64,000 nt of DNA from positions 62,001 through 126,000 of the forward strand of contig FOEK01000008.1 of NCBI GenBank assembly GCA_900110635.1, given 5' to 3'. This document shows, in pieces, positions 47,911-57,768 of the stretch. The notes below the pieces were generated by a model. The model saw only the letters and a list, made by a program, of their open reading frames with translations, did no database searches and was not told where the DNA came from. Position numbers and translations under genes: made by a program. Source of the stretch: Lachnospiraceae bacterium NE2001. GTDB taxonomy: Bacteria > Bacillota > Clostridia > Lachnospirales > Lachnospiraceae. Numbering within the stretch: the stretch's first letter is position 1; each line of letters begins with the position of its first letter.

Positions 47911-48833
47911 TACAGTTGTGCCTCCGCAATGTATCTTCTTACTGCATCTTTCCAATCTGGAAGAGATTTGAAACCTGCTTCCACCAGCTTTGACTTGTCC
48001 AATCTGGAATTCTCAGGCCTTGCCGCTTTGCTCAGCCCATACTCTGCTGTGGTTACCCTGTTCACCTTCACACTCATGCCGGCAACACGATAGGCTTCCT
48101 CCGCCGGATCAGCCCAGGAGATATATCCGCCCTCATTGGTTGCATGATAATAGCCGTACTTCTCCGTCTCGATCATGTCCACAAGAAGCCGGGCAAGGTC
48201 ATAGGTGTATGTCGGTATGCCAATCTGGTCATTTACCACACGGACTGTATCATGGGGCTTTCCCACGTTGACCATGGTCTTGATGAAGTTCTTACCGTTA
48301 AGACCAAATACCCATGCGATGCGGACGATAAAGAACTTGTCCAGCGTTCCGCTTACAGCCAACTCGCCTTCTAGCTTGGTCTGTCCATAATAGTTTAGAG
48401 GAGCGTAGTTCTTATCATCCGGTTGCCACGGGTGCTCGCCCTTTCCATCAAACACATAGTCGGTGGAAAGATAGAGCAATTTAGCTCCAACAGCCTTTGC
48501 CGCCTCTGCGATATACCTTGTGCCATCCACATTGATAGCATGAACCTTCGCCTTATTCTCATCATCCTCTGCGGCATCCACAGCAGTCCATGCAGCACAA
48601 TGAATCATGGCATCTGGCTTTACCCCTTCTATTGTGGTAGTCACAGCTTCCTTGTTTGTTATATCAAGTTGGGCGTAATCCATTCCCGCTATTGGCGTGG
48701 ACTCATTCGCTCCGGAATAAGGCGCTGCAACATGAATAACATCAGACCCTACAGTCTCATAGCCCCTTTTTACCAATTCATTTACGCAGTCATGTCCGAG
48801 TTTCCCTGCAACCCCTGTCACAAAAACTCTCAT
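47910..48833 (-). CDS. rfbD: dTDP-4-dehydrorhamnose reductase
   Basis: 307 residues. It has VTGVAGKLGHD as NAD(P) motif, HCAAWTAVDAAEDD, YLSTDYVFDGKGEHPWQPDD, catalytic YYGQTKLEGE and the RIAWVFGLNG motif. It is the last step to dTDP-L-rhamnose. I choose the ATG at 48833 with AGGAG upstream; a longer frame starting 22 codons earlier lacks the family N-terminus. About 200 bases separate it from rfbB, with nothing recognised between. Confidence 0.95.
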   Translation of the reverse strand: MRVFVTGVAGKLGHDCVNELVKRGYETVGSDVIHVAAPYSGANESTPIAGMDYAQLDITNKEAVTTTIEGVKPDAMIHCAAWTAVDAAEDDENKAKVHAINVDGTRYIAEAAKAVGAKLLYLSTDYVFDGKGEHPWQPDDKNYAPLNYYGQTKLEGELAVSGTLDKFFIVRIAWVFGLNGKNFIKTMVNVGKPHDTVRVVNDQIGIPTYTYDLARLLVDMIETEKYGYYHATNEGGYISWADPAEEAYRVAGMSVKVNRVTTAEYGLSKAARPENSRLDKSKLVEAGFKSLPDWKDAVRRYIAEAQL

Positions 48834-49031
48834 ATCTTTGTTATCACTCCTAATAGCCTGATGGCCACGCTTCAGGACTTCGATAAAAGCATCATGCACA
48901 AGCCGATCTGTTACACCTTTACAATTATCCCAATCTTGTTACCTTGCTGAATAACGGTGCCTTATACTTCTGCTTTATAAAGGCAGTTTTGGGGCCTCTG
49001 ATGGATGATTTACTGCCGATTCTTGTACATC

Positions 49032-50073
49032 TCAATAACTCTGATACGCTCCCGATGTAACTCTGTTCATCCATTCCTCATTTTCGAGATACCAATCAAT
49101 CGTCTTTACTATACCAATCTCGAAGGGAGTCTCTGGATACCAACCGAGATCTTTCTTAATCTTAGTTGGATCGATTCCATAGCGACGGTCATGCCCAAGT
49201 CTATCTTCCACATGCTTGATAAGTGCTTCACTGATGCCCTCGTCCTTCAGCAGGTCATGGAGCTGCTGAATGATAGTTTTCACGATGAAGATGTTTGGAC
49301 GTTCATTGTGACCACCAACATTGTAGACTTCACCAATCTTGCCGCCGTTAGCGACCATATCGATAGCTTTGCAGTGGTCCTCCACATACAGCCAGTCGCG
49401 AACTTGCATTCCATCACCGTAAACCGGAAGCAGCTTATGATGCTTCACATTATTGATCATCAACGGAATCAGCTTTTCCGGGAATTGGTATGGACCGTAG
49501 TTGTTGCTACACCGAGTGATGTTGATAGGCATGCCATATGTATCATGAAACGCTTTCACAAAATGATCAGCGGATGCCTTGGAAGATGAATACGGACTGT
49601 GGGGATTAATAGGTGTTGTCTCCATGAAGAAGCCTTCAGCGCCTAACGCGCCGTACACTTCATCTGTGCTCACCTGCAAGTACTTCTTTCCCTCTTTCCA
49701 GGTTTTCTTCTCAGCATCATACCATGCCTCTTTTGCTCGCTGAAGGAGATTAACGGTTCCCATCACATTAGTCTGCACAAATATTTCAGGGTTGGCAATA
49801 GAGCGGTCAACGTGGCTCTCAGCAGCAAAGTTAATCACATAGTCAAAATCATACTGAGCGAAAAGGCCTGAAACCAATTCTTTGTCGCAGATGTCACCCT
49901 GAACAAACACATGACGTGAATCGCCTTCTACACCTTTCAGGTTCTCTAGATTCCCCGCATAAGTCAACTTATCAAGGTTGACTAGCAGAAGATCCTGGTA
50001 CTTTTTTCAGCATATAATAAACATAGTTGGAGCCGATAAAACCAGCGCACCCTGTGATGAGATATTTCTTCAT
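49032..50073 (-). pseudogene. rfbB: dTDP-glucose 4,6-dehydratase with one-base frameshift
   Basis: Codons from the ATG at 50073 encode KKYLITGCAGFIGSNYVYY and then enter an A6 run (plus-strand T run at 50002-50007), after which the frame fails. The family frame resumes if one A is removed: KYQDLLLVNLDKLTYAGNLE. From 49967 on the protein is intact (STDEVYG, YSSSKASADHFV, RCSNNYGPYQFPEKL). The downstream 311 codons lack the NAD-binding glycine motif, so a product starting there would be inactive. It is a single-base defect, an assembly error, or a slippage-dependent gene. Confidence 0.88.
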
Positions 50074-50074
50074 A

Positions 50075-50962
50075 TCAGTATCTTACCTTTCCCTCCGCAA
50101 CAGCTTTCAGGTGTTCTCCATATGGTGACTTACCATATCGTGGTGCACTTTCCATCAACTTTTCTTTATTAATGAAACCATTTATATATGCTATCTCTTC
50201 CGGAGCACTGATTACGATGCCCTGTCTCGACTGAATGGTCTCTACAAAGTTTGCGGCCTGGAGCAGGGAGTTCATCGTACCGGTATCAAGCCATGCGAAG
50301 CCTCGACCAAGAAGTTAGACATCGAGAAGGTCATCTTTCAGATACATTTCATTGAGCGTAGTGATTTCAAGTTCACCACGGGCTGAAGGCTTCACCTGAT
50401 TTGCTCGTTTGCTTACATCTCCTGGATAGAAGTAAAGGCCAGTCACAGCGTAGTTTGATTTTGGTTCTTTCGGTTTCTCCTCAATACTTGTGGCCTTTCC
50501 GTTTTCATCAAAAGCAACTACACCGAATCGCTCTGGATCCGTCACGTAGTATCCGAAGACCGTAGCTCTACCATTTGCTTCTGCATCATTCACAGCAGAC
50601 TTGAGGAGACTGCGGAATCCATTGCCATAGAAAATATTATCTCCCAATACCATTGCGCCTGGCTCACCAGCAAGGAATTCCTCTCCGAGGATAAACGCTT
50701 GATCAAGACCATCAGGAGAAGGTTGAACCTTATAGCTCAGGTTTACACCAAACTGTGCGCCATCACCTAACAAGCTCTCAAACCTCGGCGTATCCGTAAG
50801 TGTGGAAATTATGAGTATGTCTTTTATTCCTGCAAGCATCAATGTGCTCAATGGATAATAAATCATCGGCTTATCGTAAACAGGCAGGAGCTGTTTACTT
50901 GTAACCATAGTTAGTGGATAAAGGCGAGTTCCTGCTCCGCCTGCTAAGATAATGCCTTTCAT
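50075..50962 (-). pseudogene. rfbA: Second rfbA, interrupted by one stop codon
   Basis: 295 codons that align throughout with the intact rfbA at 31231-32106, from [20 protein letters not shown] to GEHLKAVAEG. At 50315-50317 the codon for the Gln in [15 protein letters not shown] is TAA; the frame is the same before and after. The stop falls near residue 216, ahead of the C-terminal substrate and tetramer region. GGAGGG precedes the ATG. It sits in the expected rfbA-B-D-C position of the polysaccharide operon. Confidence 0.9.
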
Positions 50963-50976
50963 ATTCCCTCCAAGCC

Positions 50977-52422
50977 TTAATGATTTTTCATTTTATCAAT
51001 AAGAATGATCGCAAATTCATTCTTTACAGAAATCAAAGTTACTGCGTACACACATACTGAAGTCAAGATACATGTGCAAACATATATTAAATTACTATTG
51101 ATATATTTCTTAAACAATAAAACAATGACACATATTTCAATACATCCTATAACTGCATGTAAAAAATTACTTCTCAATTCCTTCCAATCAATAGTTTTTC
51201 TAATTTCTTCGTCCCGCAAAAAGCAATACAAAAATGTAACAAGTTCTGCTATTACGGTAGTAATGGCAGCACCAACTTCTTTGAAAGTGGGGATAAGAAC
51301 AACATTTAAAGAAATATTAATAGCAGCAGCTAAAATAGTTGCAATCAGCGAATTCTTTTCAAGTCCTTTTGTTACATTGTATACAGTAGATACAATTCCT
51401 CCATATATAGCAAAAATGATTCCTATAGCAAGTATTCTAAGACTATTTCCCGCCTCTGCGTACTCTTCTCCAAATAGCAAAAGAATCATATTCGGCGCAA
51501 GCATGCATAACCCCATCATGGCAGGGAAAACAGCAAGTGTCATAAATGACGACAACTTTGAAAACAGGTTCTTAAATCCTTCCTTATCATTATTTCCGGT
51601 TTTTGAAGCAAGCCGCGGAATAGTAACTGTGTACATTGCAGCAATCATACTTTTTACAATAGTATAAACTTTAACCGATACACTGTATAAACCAACATTG
51701 AAATCCCCAATCAAGAAGCCAATCATTGTGACATCAGAATTTACATACAGTGACACAGCTAATTTATTTGCAAAAAAAACTAAAATTGGTTTTATATGTG
51801 ATTTAGTATTATTGGTGACACAAAACTTTAGTTTACATCGTTTTCTGCAATGAAACCAGTTAAGTATACTTACTAGGCCAGTTGTACCTACTGTGATGCA
51901 TGCATATACGTAATAATCAGTTCTTTCATGGATAAAAACGAATATTGCCAAAATGCTTATAATGTGTACAACGATCGTTCTTATTGTAATGTACAAATAA
52001 TCTTCAAAAACAGTGTTAACCCATTCAATACCTATAGTGTCAAACAGAACCAAAGCACCCTCAATAAGGAAAAGTGTTTTATAATCAGAAATAGATGGGA
52101 AGAAAAATATCATTAGTATCATGACCAAATATGACAGCATGGTCATGATTACAGCAATAGAGAAGCATTCGCTTATTAATTGAGTTACCTTTTGATTATC
52201 ATCTCTTACCCTGGCTCCTTCCCTTATACCATATGTACTAATACCCAGACCAGAAATCAAAATAAAATACGAAATTATAGAGTAAACATAATTCACTTTC
52301 CCAAGATTTTCAGCCCCAAGTACCCTTGACACATATGGATACGTAATTAAGGGAACGATTAATGCCACTATTGAACGCAAAACGTTCAAAAAAGCATTAA
52401 TTCCAACTGACCGTTTTCTCAT
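50977..52422 (-). CDS. wzx: Polysaccharide repeat-unit flippase Wzx
   Basis: About 481 residues with 14 predicted membrane helices in the MOP-superfamily (PST) pattern. It starts [20 protein letters not shown] with [20 protein letters not shown], the classic Wzx/RfbX opening. It moves undecaprenyl-linked repeat units across the membrane. I favour the ATG at 52422, which has AAAGG seven bases upstream, over one five codons earlier with a ribosome site too close. It is 14 bases before rfbA copy 2. Confidence 0.9.
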   Translation of the reverse strand: MRKRSVGINAFLNVLRSIVALIVPLITYPYVSRVLGAENLGKVNYVYSIISYFILISGLGISTYGIREGARVRDDNQKVTQLISECFSIAVIMTMLSYLVMILMIFFFPSISDYKTLFLIEGALVLFDTIGIEWVNTVFEDYLYITIRTIVVHIISILAIFVFIHERTDYYVYACITVGTTGLVSILNWFHCRKRCKLKFCVTNNTKSHIKPILVFFANKLAVSLYVNSDVTMIGFLIGDFNVGLYSVSVKVYTIVKSMIAAMYTVTIPRLASKTGNNDKEGFKNLFSKLSSFMTLAVFPAMMGLCMLAPNMILLLFGEEYAEAGNSLRILAIGIIFAIYGGIVSTVYNVTKGLEKNSLIATILAAAINISLNVVLIPTFKEVGAAITTVIAELVTFLYCFLRDEEIRKTIDWKELRSNFLHAVIGCIEICVIVLLFKKYINSNLIYVCTCILTSVCVYAVTLISVKNEFAIILIDKMKNH

Positions 52423-53173
52423 TGCTTGACCTTTCATCTCTCCCGTATATGTGAATCCTCGATTCTAGAAGTGCTATTACAACGTTCTCAAAATGGATTG
52501 TCCATTCAACGTCAATTATTTCAACACTTTGCAGCGATTATCTGGTCCGGCTAATTATCGTACGCCAGATTTAATTTCCAGTAAGCACATGAAAGTTTTA
52601 CCATGGGTGATACCCGCACGACGTTCGTATTTGCAAGCGGGCGAACCAATCTTGCTACCGTTTTCAGTATAGTCAGCGGAATCCATGCTAAAGTAATTAC
52701 AGGAAGGACATCGATTGAAAACGCACAATCCGAAACGGAGTCAGCCGCAGATGAAGAATGGGATATTACTCTCATGGTAACTGTGTGAGAATTACAATAG
52801 CGAATTGAGGCCTGAAACGGATATAGAGTGGTTTCTCTTCTCGATATTTTCCATCAATGCGCTGATGCTAGCGCTGGACTTGATTGTGTTCATCATTCTC
52901 CGAATAATTTGTCGGAAATCACCAAGACACAATTAGCCGGATAAACGGGAACTTTGAAGACCTCTGTTACACACGGTCACTAGCAGTTTTTATGATATCC
53001 ATATACACACCAATATGACGCGGCGGGCAACGAAGCTTTTTGAGTGTAGCTTTTGGGATGCTCGGAAAGCAAGATTCTGATAAAATCTATGATTTTTCCT
53101 CCAAAGTGTCTGCACCGTAATGAGCTTCACGGATTTAATTTGCAATCTTCCTCAAGCCCCTTTAAAGTCCCTC
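52423..53173. other. 735-base gap without a recognisable gene
   Basis: This gap inside the polysaccharide operon has short frames on both strands (up to about 75 codons) but no family I recognise and no good ribosome site. Local base composition is more GC-rich than the flanking genes, so it is probably decayed foreign sequence. Whether transcription passes through is unclear. Confidence 0.4.
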
Positions 53174-54076
53174 TTACCCGAATATACTCACTTCAAAAAG
53201 ATGAATACACTTAACTATTCTTGCGAGTACCATGCGCACCTTTCCCCATTTATACTCATTTTCAAGAACATGAAGTCTGCTATTCCACATAATATTCAAT
53301 CGCTTTACTTTTCCTTTTATTTCCTTGCTAATAGTGGTAGAATGAGCATGAATAAAAGTTTGATCAAGTAGCATTGCGGATCTATATCCCTTCTTCTTCG
53401 CTCTAATCCCCAATGAAGTTTCTTCACAATACAAGAATATTCCTTCATCATACATACCGATGTTAGAAAAAAGCTCTGCGTTTACCATTAGAAAAGATCC
53501 AGCAATACAATCACAATTCAAATACTTACTATCATCTGTGTCTTCAACATTCTTGTAATCAAGTTTGAATACTTTGCCTAAAACCGGAAGCGAAAAGAAC
53601 AAATAATTGACTGCTCTCGGAGCATCCCATGCACAATACTTATTCTTTTCTCCAGTTATATTTATCATCACAGGTGCAACTGCAAAATAAGAAGCAGACT
53701 CATTCTGAACCAGAAAACGTGCACACTCAACTCCTGTGTTTTCTTCAAATTTAACATCTGGATTTGAAATCGCTATATATTTGCTATGATATTTCTCAAC
53801 CAGTTCGCGTATCCCAAAATTATTTCCATATCCGTATCCACCATTCTTTCCACTGGAGACAACATCAACTTTGGGAGATTTTAGTTCCTTGAGTTGCTCA
53901 AATGAATTATCGGTAGACTTGTTATCAACAATCATAATATGGTCGATACTATCATATTCAAGTATTGCATTAACATATCTCAAAGTCTCAGATGCATTAT
54001 TGTAATTTAAGACTATCAGACTGTAGGAAACTTTCTCTATATTCGTATTATGAGTTATGGCATTTATACTACTCAT
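53174..54076 (-). CDS. Glycosyltransferase family 2, rhamnosyltransferase-like
   Basis: 300 residues. It has YSLIVLNYNNASETLRYVNA, MIVDNKSTDNSFEQL, GKNGGYGYGNNFGIREL and ISNPDVKFEENT, where the NPD replaces the usual DxD. CIAGSFLMVNAELFSNIGMYDEG with FLYCEET follows. This NxGxGxxNNxG and NPD pattern is that of WbbL-type rhamnosyltransferases. Donor dTDP-rhamnose would fit the rfb genes nearby. Its ATG overlaps the previous stop by four bases. Confidence 0.85.
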   Translation of the reverse strand: MSSINAITHNTNIEKVSYSLIVLNYNNASETLRYVNAILEYDSIDHIMIVDNKSTDNSFEQLKELKSPKVDVVSSGKNGGYGYGNNFGIRELVEKYHSKYIAISNPDVKFEENTGVECARFLVQNESASYFAVAPVMINITGEKNKYCAWDAPRAVNYLFFSLPVLGKVFKLDYKNVEDTDDSKYLNCDCIAGSFLMVNAELFSNIGMYDEGIFLYCEETSLGIRAKKKGYRSAMLLDQTFIHAHSTTISKEIKGKVKRLNIMWNSRLHVLENEYKWGKVRMVLARIVKCIHLFEVSIFG

Positions 54077-55275
54077 AGAATTTTACCCTTTACTTTTGCA
54101 AGAAACATATAAATCCAAGATGGTATATGTCTCCTTATAATTCCTTTGAAAATTTCCAGTTTATTCTGATTAACAAATTCATTATCTATTGCCTCATATC
54201 CTCTATCAATCCATAATTTCAAAATGTGATCTCTTACTTGAGGGCGTTTACAAGGTTCAACTAAGCAGCTGTTATGAGCTGCGACATCATTAAAATGACT
54301 ATTTGCCATCTTCAGGTTCTTTTTTATCATTTCCATGAACATATCGCCTTTTTCTGTGTTAATCAAAATACCAGAAACGCTATCATTTTTGTCAAACTGT
54401 TCTTTTAGAGATGCGTCCCAATGCCAAAAATCACATAAAGTGATATCAGAGGCACGTTCTTGTCTTGCATATTGGCACGAATAGCAACTTTCCCGATATA
54501 CATTTCCCATCATATAGTTATAGTTATAAGAGTCTTCTGTCCAATTACGTATACTGTTTTTTTTCATTCTTATGGTTTGAAATGAAAAAAACCAGTTCAT
54601 ATTATTGCTCGCATTTTTCTTAGCACGGAATTGAAATGCTTTTACTTTTCCTATCTTTTTACCCAAATACCCTATATAGTCATCAAATAAATCTTGCGAA
54701 GGTACACCATGGCAGACAACATCTACTGTTAACAGTTTTCTCTGGTCTAAAGGGCCAACGTAATTTTTTACAGCAGACACTTGACAAGGCGTTCCAGAAA
54801 ACAAAACAGATTTGCCTGCTCTCAAGTCCTTAGAAATTGACTCATAAGTAGCACCCATAAAGCTTTGCACATATTTCGATTTTTGTAATCTTGGAAGATC
54901 TTTTATATTATCTATTCTCGCACATTGCACTTGAAAATCGCTCGTCATCTCTGTTCCATAGACTACGCCATCTCTATCTAATATCAGAGATGCAATACTA
55001 TAAAAAATGCCACCAGACGAACTATTTACCAGCACTTCCTTATTGCAGTTTACAGCTGCAAATACTTTTTGTGGAGAGTTTAGTTTATTTACTAGAGAAG
55101 GACAAACCGTTCTGCACTTCCCACATAAAATACATTTTTTTAAATCAATCTCAGGAATAAGAAAGTATTCTCTATCCTTTGAATACTTTAAAGCTGCAGT
55201 CGGACAAGTGTTGATGCACACGCCACAGCCGCAGCATAATTTGCCTTCAATAATATCTATAATATTATTGCCCAT
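54073..55275 (-). CDS. F420H2-dehydrogenase beta-like ferredoxin protein
   Basis: 400 residues. Two 4Fe-4S ferredoxin motifs at the N-terminus (CCGCGVCINTCP about 14-25 and CILCGKCRTVCP about 48-59) are followed by the FrhB N- and C-terminal domains (SSSGGIFYSIASLIL, LFSGTPCQVSAVKNYV, VDVVCHGVPSQ, SCYSCQYA). Members in polysaccharide loci sit beside pyruvyl transferases, as here, where it overlaps the next gene by 11 bases. The reaction in these loci is not established. A redox step on a sugar or lipid-linked intermediate is possible. Confidence 0.85.
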   Translation of the reverse strand: MGNNIIDIIEGKLCCGCGVCINTCPTAALKYSKDREYFLIPEIDLKKCILCGKCRTVCPSLVNKLNSPQKVFAAVNCNKEVLVNSSSGGIFYSIASLILDRDGVVYGTEMTSDFQVQCARIDNIKDLPRLQKSKYVQSFMGATYESISKDLRAGKSVLFSGTPCQVSAVKNYVGPLDQRKLLTVDVVCHGVPSQDLFDDYIGYLGKKIGKVKAFQFRAKKNASNNMNWFFSFQTIRMKKNSIRNWTEDSYNYNYMMGNVYRESCYSCQYARQERASDITLCDFWHWDASLKEQFDKNDSVSGILINTEKGDMFMEMIKKNLKMANSHFNDVAAHNSCLVEPCKRPQVRDHILKLWIDRGYEAIDNEFVNQNKLEIFKGIIRRHIPSWIYMFLAKVKGKIL

Positions 55276-56368
55276 TTAATAGTTCCTCAAGGTATCTCAT
55301 TGATAATCTCTTTTGATCTTCCAGTAATTCATATGCAGAAACATAATCGATATCAGTATGTGTCAAATTAGAAATCACTTCCTCATTATACGAGGTCACT
55401 AACCTATCCGATAATCTAAGCAGGTCCAATACGTCTGTTATACGTGAATTGAAGCGATCTCTACCAACAGTTATAAATTGCTTTTTAAAGATGATAGAAA
55501 AAGATGTTGCGTGAAATGAATTTGTAATCACAAAGCATGCATTGTTTATCAAATTCAAAAAATCATCCGGTGATGCGTATAGATTCTGTTTTATATCTCT
55601 ATCTTTGAGTTTTCTAAATCCTATATAACAGACTTCAGCATCTAATTCTTTTGCAACATACTTAGCATATCGTACAACTTCCTCTTCTTTACCGCCCAAA
55701 GCATATACCGCAACATATCTTTCAAGTGTACTCTTAGAGAGGAACCTTTTCCATGTTGCATTATCGAGTAGAAACACGGGATCAATACTTTTTTCTGAAT
55801 ATATTCCTTGCTGTTTTAACAAACAAACCCCTACTTTTTCTCTTACAGAAACAGCTCTAAAAAGCTTCAGGTATTTGTCGATGAGTATTCTAGTTTGCTC
55901 ATCGATTTCATCAGTGCCAAAGCTCGCCGCATATGAAGCTTTTACTGTGTTAGAATCGCAAAAATCCAAGAAATAATGTTGCTGATCATCCTTGTTATAT
56001 TCTGAGTTCCATACCTGATCGCTTCCAACAATCACACAGCTGTATGCATCTGAGACTTGATTTAACTGCTCATAATTTGTTGCTTTTCGTGAGAGTTTTA
56101 TGTTTTCTCTAACGAATCGAGCAAACAAATGGTATTGTTTACAATTCTTTGGAAATCGAAGTATTGATGCAACTATCATAATCATAGGATTTTTGCCGTG
56201 CGCTGCCTTGTACCTTTCAATCAAGCTAAAACGTGACGGAATATAATTAATAGTTTCTACATCAAATCCAAGTCCACTAATATAACTGTTCAAAGCAAAT
56301 GCTTGAAGAACGCTGCCATAGTTTCTTCCAAAGTGAATGGTTAATATTCCAATTTTATGATTTCTCAT
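55265..56368 (-). CDS. Polysaccharide pyruvyl transferase family protein
   Basis: 367 residues. It begins KIGILTIHFGRNYGSVLQAFAL and contains VIVGSDQVWNSEYN, ASYAASFGTDEID, SVREKVGVCLL, DPVFLLDNATW and ITNSFHATSFSIIFKK. All are hallmarks of PS_pyruv_trans, a GT-B-like fold. It would add ketal-linked pyruvate from PEP to a sugar. Family members paired with FrhB-like proteins may have other functions. It ends overlapping the FrhB-like gene. Confidence 0.88.
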   Translation of the reverse strand: MRNHKIGILTIHFGRNYGSVLQAFALNSYISGLGFDVETINYIPSRFSLIERYKAAHGKNPMIMIVASILRFPKNCKQYHLFARFVRENIKLSRKATNYEQLNQVSDAYSCVIVGSDQVWNSEYNKDDQQHYFLDFCDSNTVKASYAASFGTDEIDEQTRILIDKYLKLFRAVSVREKVGVCLLKQQGIYSEKSIDPVFLLDNATWKRFLSKSTLERYVAVYALGGKEEEVVRYAKYVAKELDAEVCYIGFRKLKDRDIKQNLYASPDDFLNLINNACFVITNSFHATSFSIIFKKQFITVGRDRFNSRITDVLDLLRLSDRLVTSYNEEVISNLTHTDIDYVSAYELLEDQKRLSMRYLEELLNGQ

Positions 56369-56464
56369 AATGTAATCATCCTATATAATTGCCTTTATAG
56401 TTTGCGAAGTCCCTGTGGTTTATACCATTTATACAAAAACAACTTGTTCGAATAGAATCCGGCA

Positions 56465-57763
56465 TTAATGATTATATATGTCTTCTTCCTCTGCCATATC
56501 TTGCTCGCTTAGCAAAAATGCTATAATCAAATAGTAAGAGCCCAAATCCATTACGGCGCCTGCAAGCATAAGAACTAACAACAAAACTACCATGTACCGT
56601 TTATAGTCTTTTGATTGCATTATTGGAATTATTCCTCCTAAGAACAGAATTAGCCCAACAATTCCAAGACTGCACAATACACCCGTAAAGCTGTTCATAT
56701 AGCTTGTGAGATTTATAGAATTGGACATTTTCATTCCCATTCCTGATATATCAAAATAATCAGCCAAATGGCCAAATCCACATCCTATTATTCTAAGGAA
56801 TGGATTCATATACCCAAAATATTCCCATCCTCTGGTCAGCCTCATAGATGAAGATGTACTTTCTCCTAAATCTAATAATTGTGTCATCTTTCTACTCAAA
56901 GAGAACTGAACAGCACTCTGATTAAGAACTATCAGTAAAGCTAATATTAGTATTAAAATGAATGCAATAATACTCCGTCTTTGCCCTTTACTAAGATTAT
57001 GCCTTCCGAATAAAACAAACAATAACCATGTGAATAACACGCAAACTAAGCAAATTGTAGATGTAGTAAGTATAGAAGCCAGCGAGATTGTCAACGCCTT
57101 ATATAAATTATTTCTATTTAGCTTACAATCAAATAACAATATTATTAGTGCTGGTGAGGAATAGTACGCAAAATACGAAGGTTCTATAAATAAGCTTGAA
57201 GGTCTAAAAATATATCCCCCCATAACGGAGCGTATGTTGCGTTGAACTAATAAACTTGAATTCATCCCGCTTCCATAATTCAAAGTTAACCCATCAGGAA
57301 TCAAGTATATCTGCCTGCCAAATAAATAGTACATTACTAATTGAAAATACAAAAGTACGCAAAGAACCAGAACAATCCTTACAAACCATGTTTTTGCATA
57401 CTTGATATCAAACAGTTCTTTTGCGCCTTCAAAAATCCCAACATATATAACTATAATTCTTGCAGCGCTTAATACCGCTGTCAATAATGATTCTCCGTAA
57501 ATAATTGTTGAGATAAAAGCGCTAAGTGTCATATATATATAAAACAAAACAAGGCCTGACACCCTTAGCCTAAAATGACTGCGTAATAGTACCATTATCA
57601 TTGCCACAACACCAAAAAACTCCAGAAAACTATATCCCAGAATTTGTACTTGGTTGATTATTGGCAATAATATGAGTAGTAATGTAAATACTCTACTTTT
57701 TGCTGATGATCGGCTAGTTAATGGCCCGTTAGTCATATTTGCATAATTTAAGCTATTCATCAA
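56465..57763 (-). CDS. wzy: Polysaccharide polymerase Wzy (O-antigen ligase/polymerase family)
   Basis: 432 residues with about 11-12 membrane helices and one larger loop (about 205-330). It includes SSSMRLTRGWEYFGYM and IIGCGFGHLADYF, which resembles the Wzy_C R-x-x-x-W and G-x-G-x-G pattern. It polymerises repeat units at the outer face. The helix count and position between glycosyltransferases support the call, and sequence conservation is low as usual. The gap before the next gene is only six bases. After it come 96 bases without features. Confidence 0.8.
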   Translation of the reverse strand: MMNSLNYANMTNGPLTSRSSAKSRVFTLLLILLPIINQVQILGYSFLEFFGVVAMIMVLLRSHFRLRVSGLVLFYIYMTLSAFISTIIYGESLLTAVLSAARIIVIYVGIFEGAKELFDIKYAKTWFVRIVLVLCVLLYFQLVMYYLFGRQIYLIPDGLTLNYGSGMNSSLLVQRNIRSVMGGYIFRPSSLFIEPSYFAYYSSPALIILLFDCKLNRNNLYKALTISLASILTTSTICLVCVLFTWLLFVLFGRHNLSKGQRRSIIAFILILILALLIVLNQSAVQFSLSRKMTQLLDLGESTSSSMRLTRGWEYFGYMNPFLRIIGCGFGHLADYFDISGMGMKMSNSINLTSYMNSFTGVLCSLGIVGLILFLGGIIPIMQSKDYKRYMVVLLLVLMLAGAVMDLGSYYLIIAFLLSEQDMAEEEDIYNH

Positions 57764-57768
57764 CTCAC

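Noticed and set aside
47265-48950. Several antisense ORFs of 60-175 codons over rfbC and rfbD
   Set aside because: They lie opposite well-conserved rhamnose genes and lack ribosome sites or family similarity.
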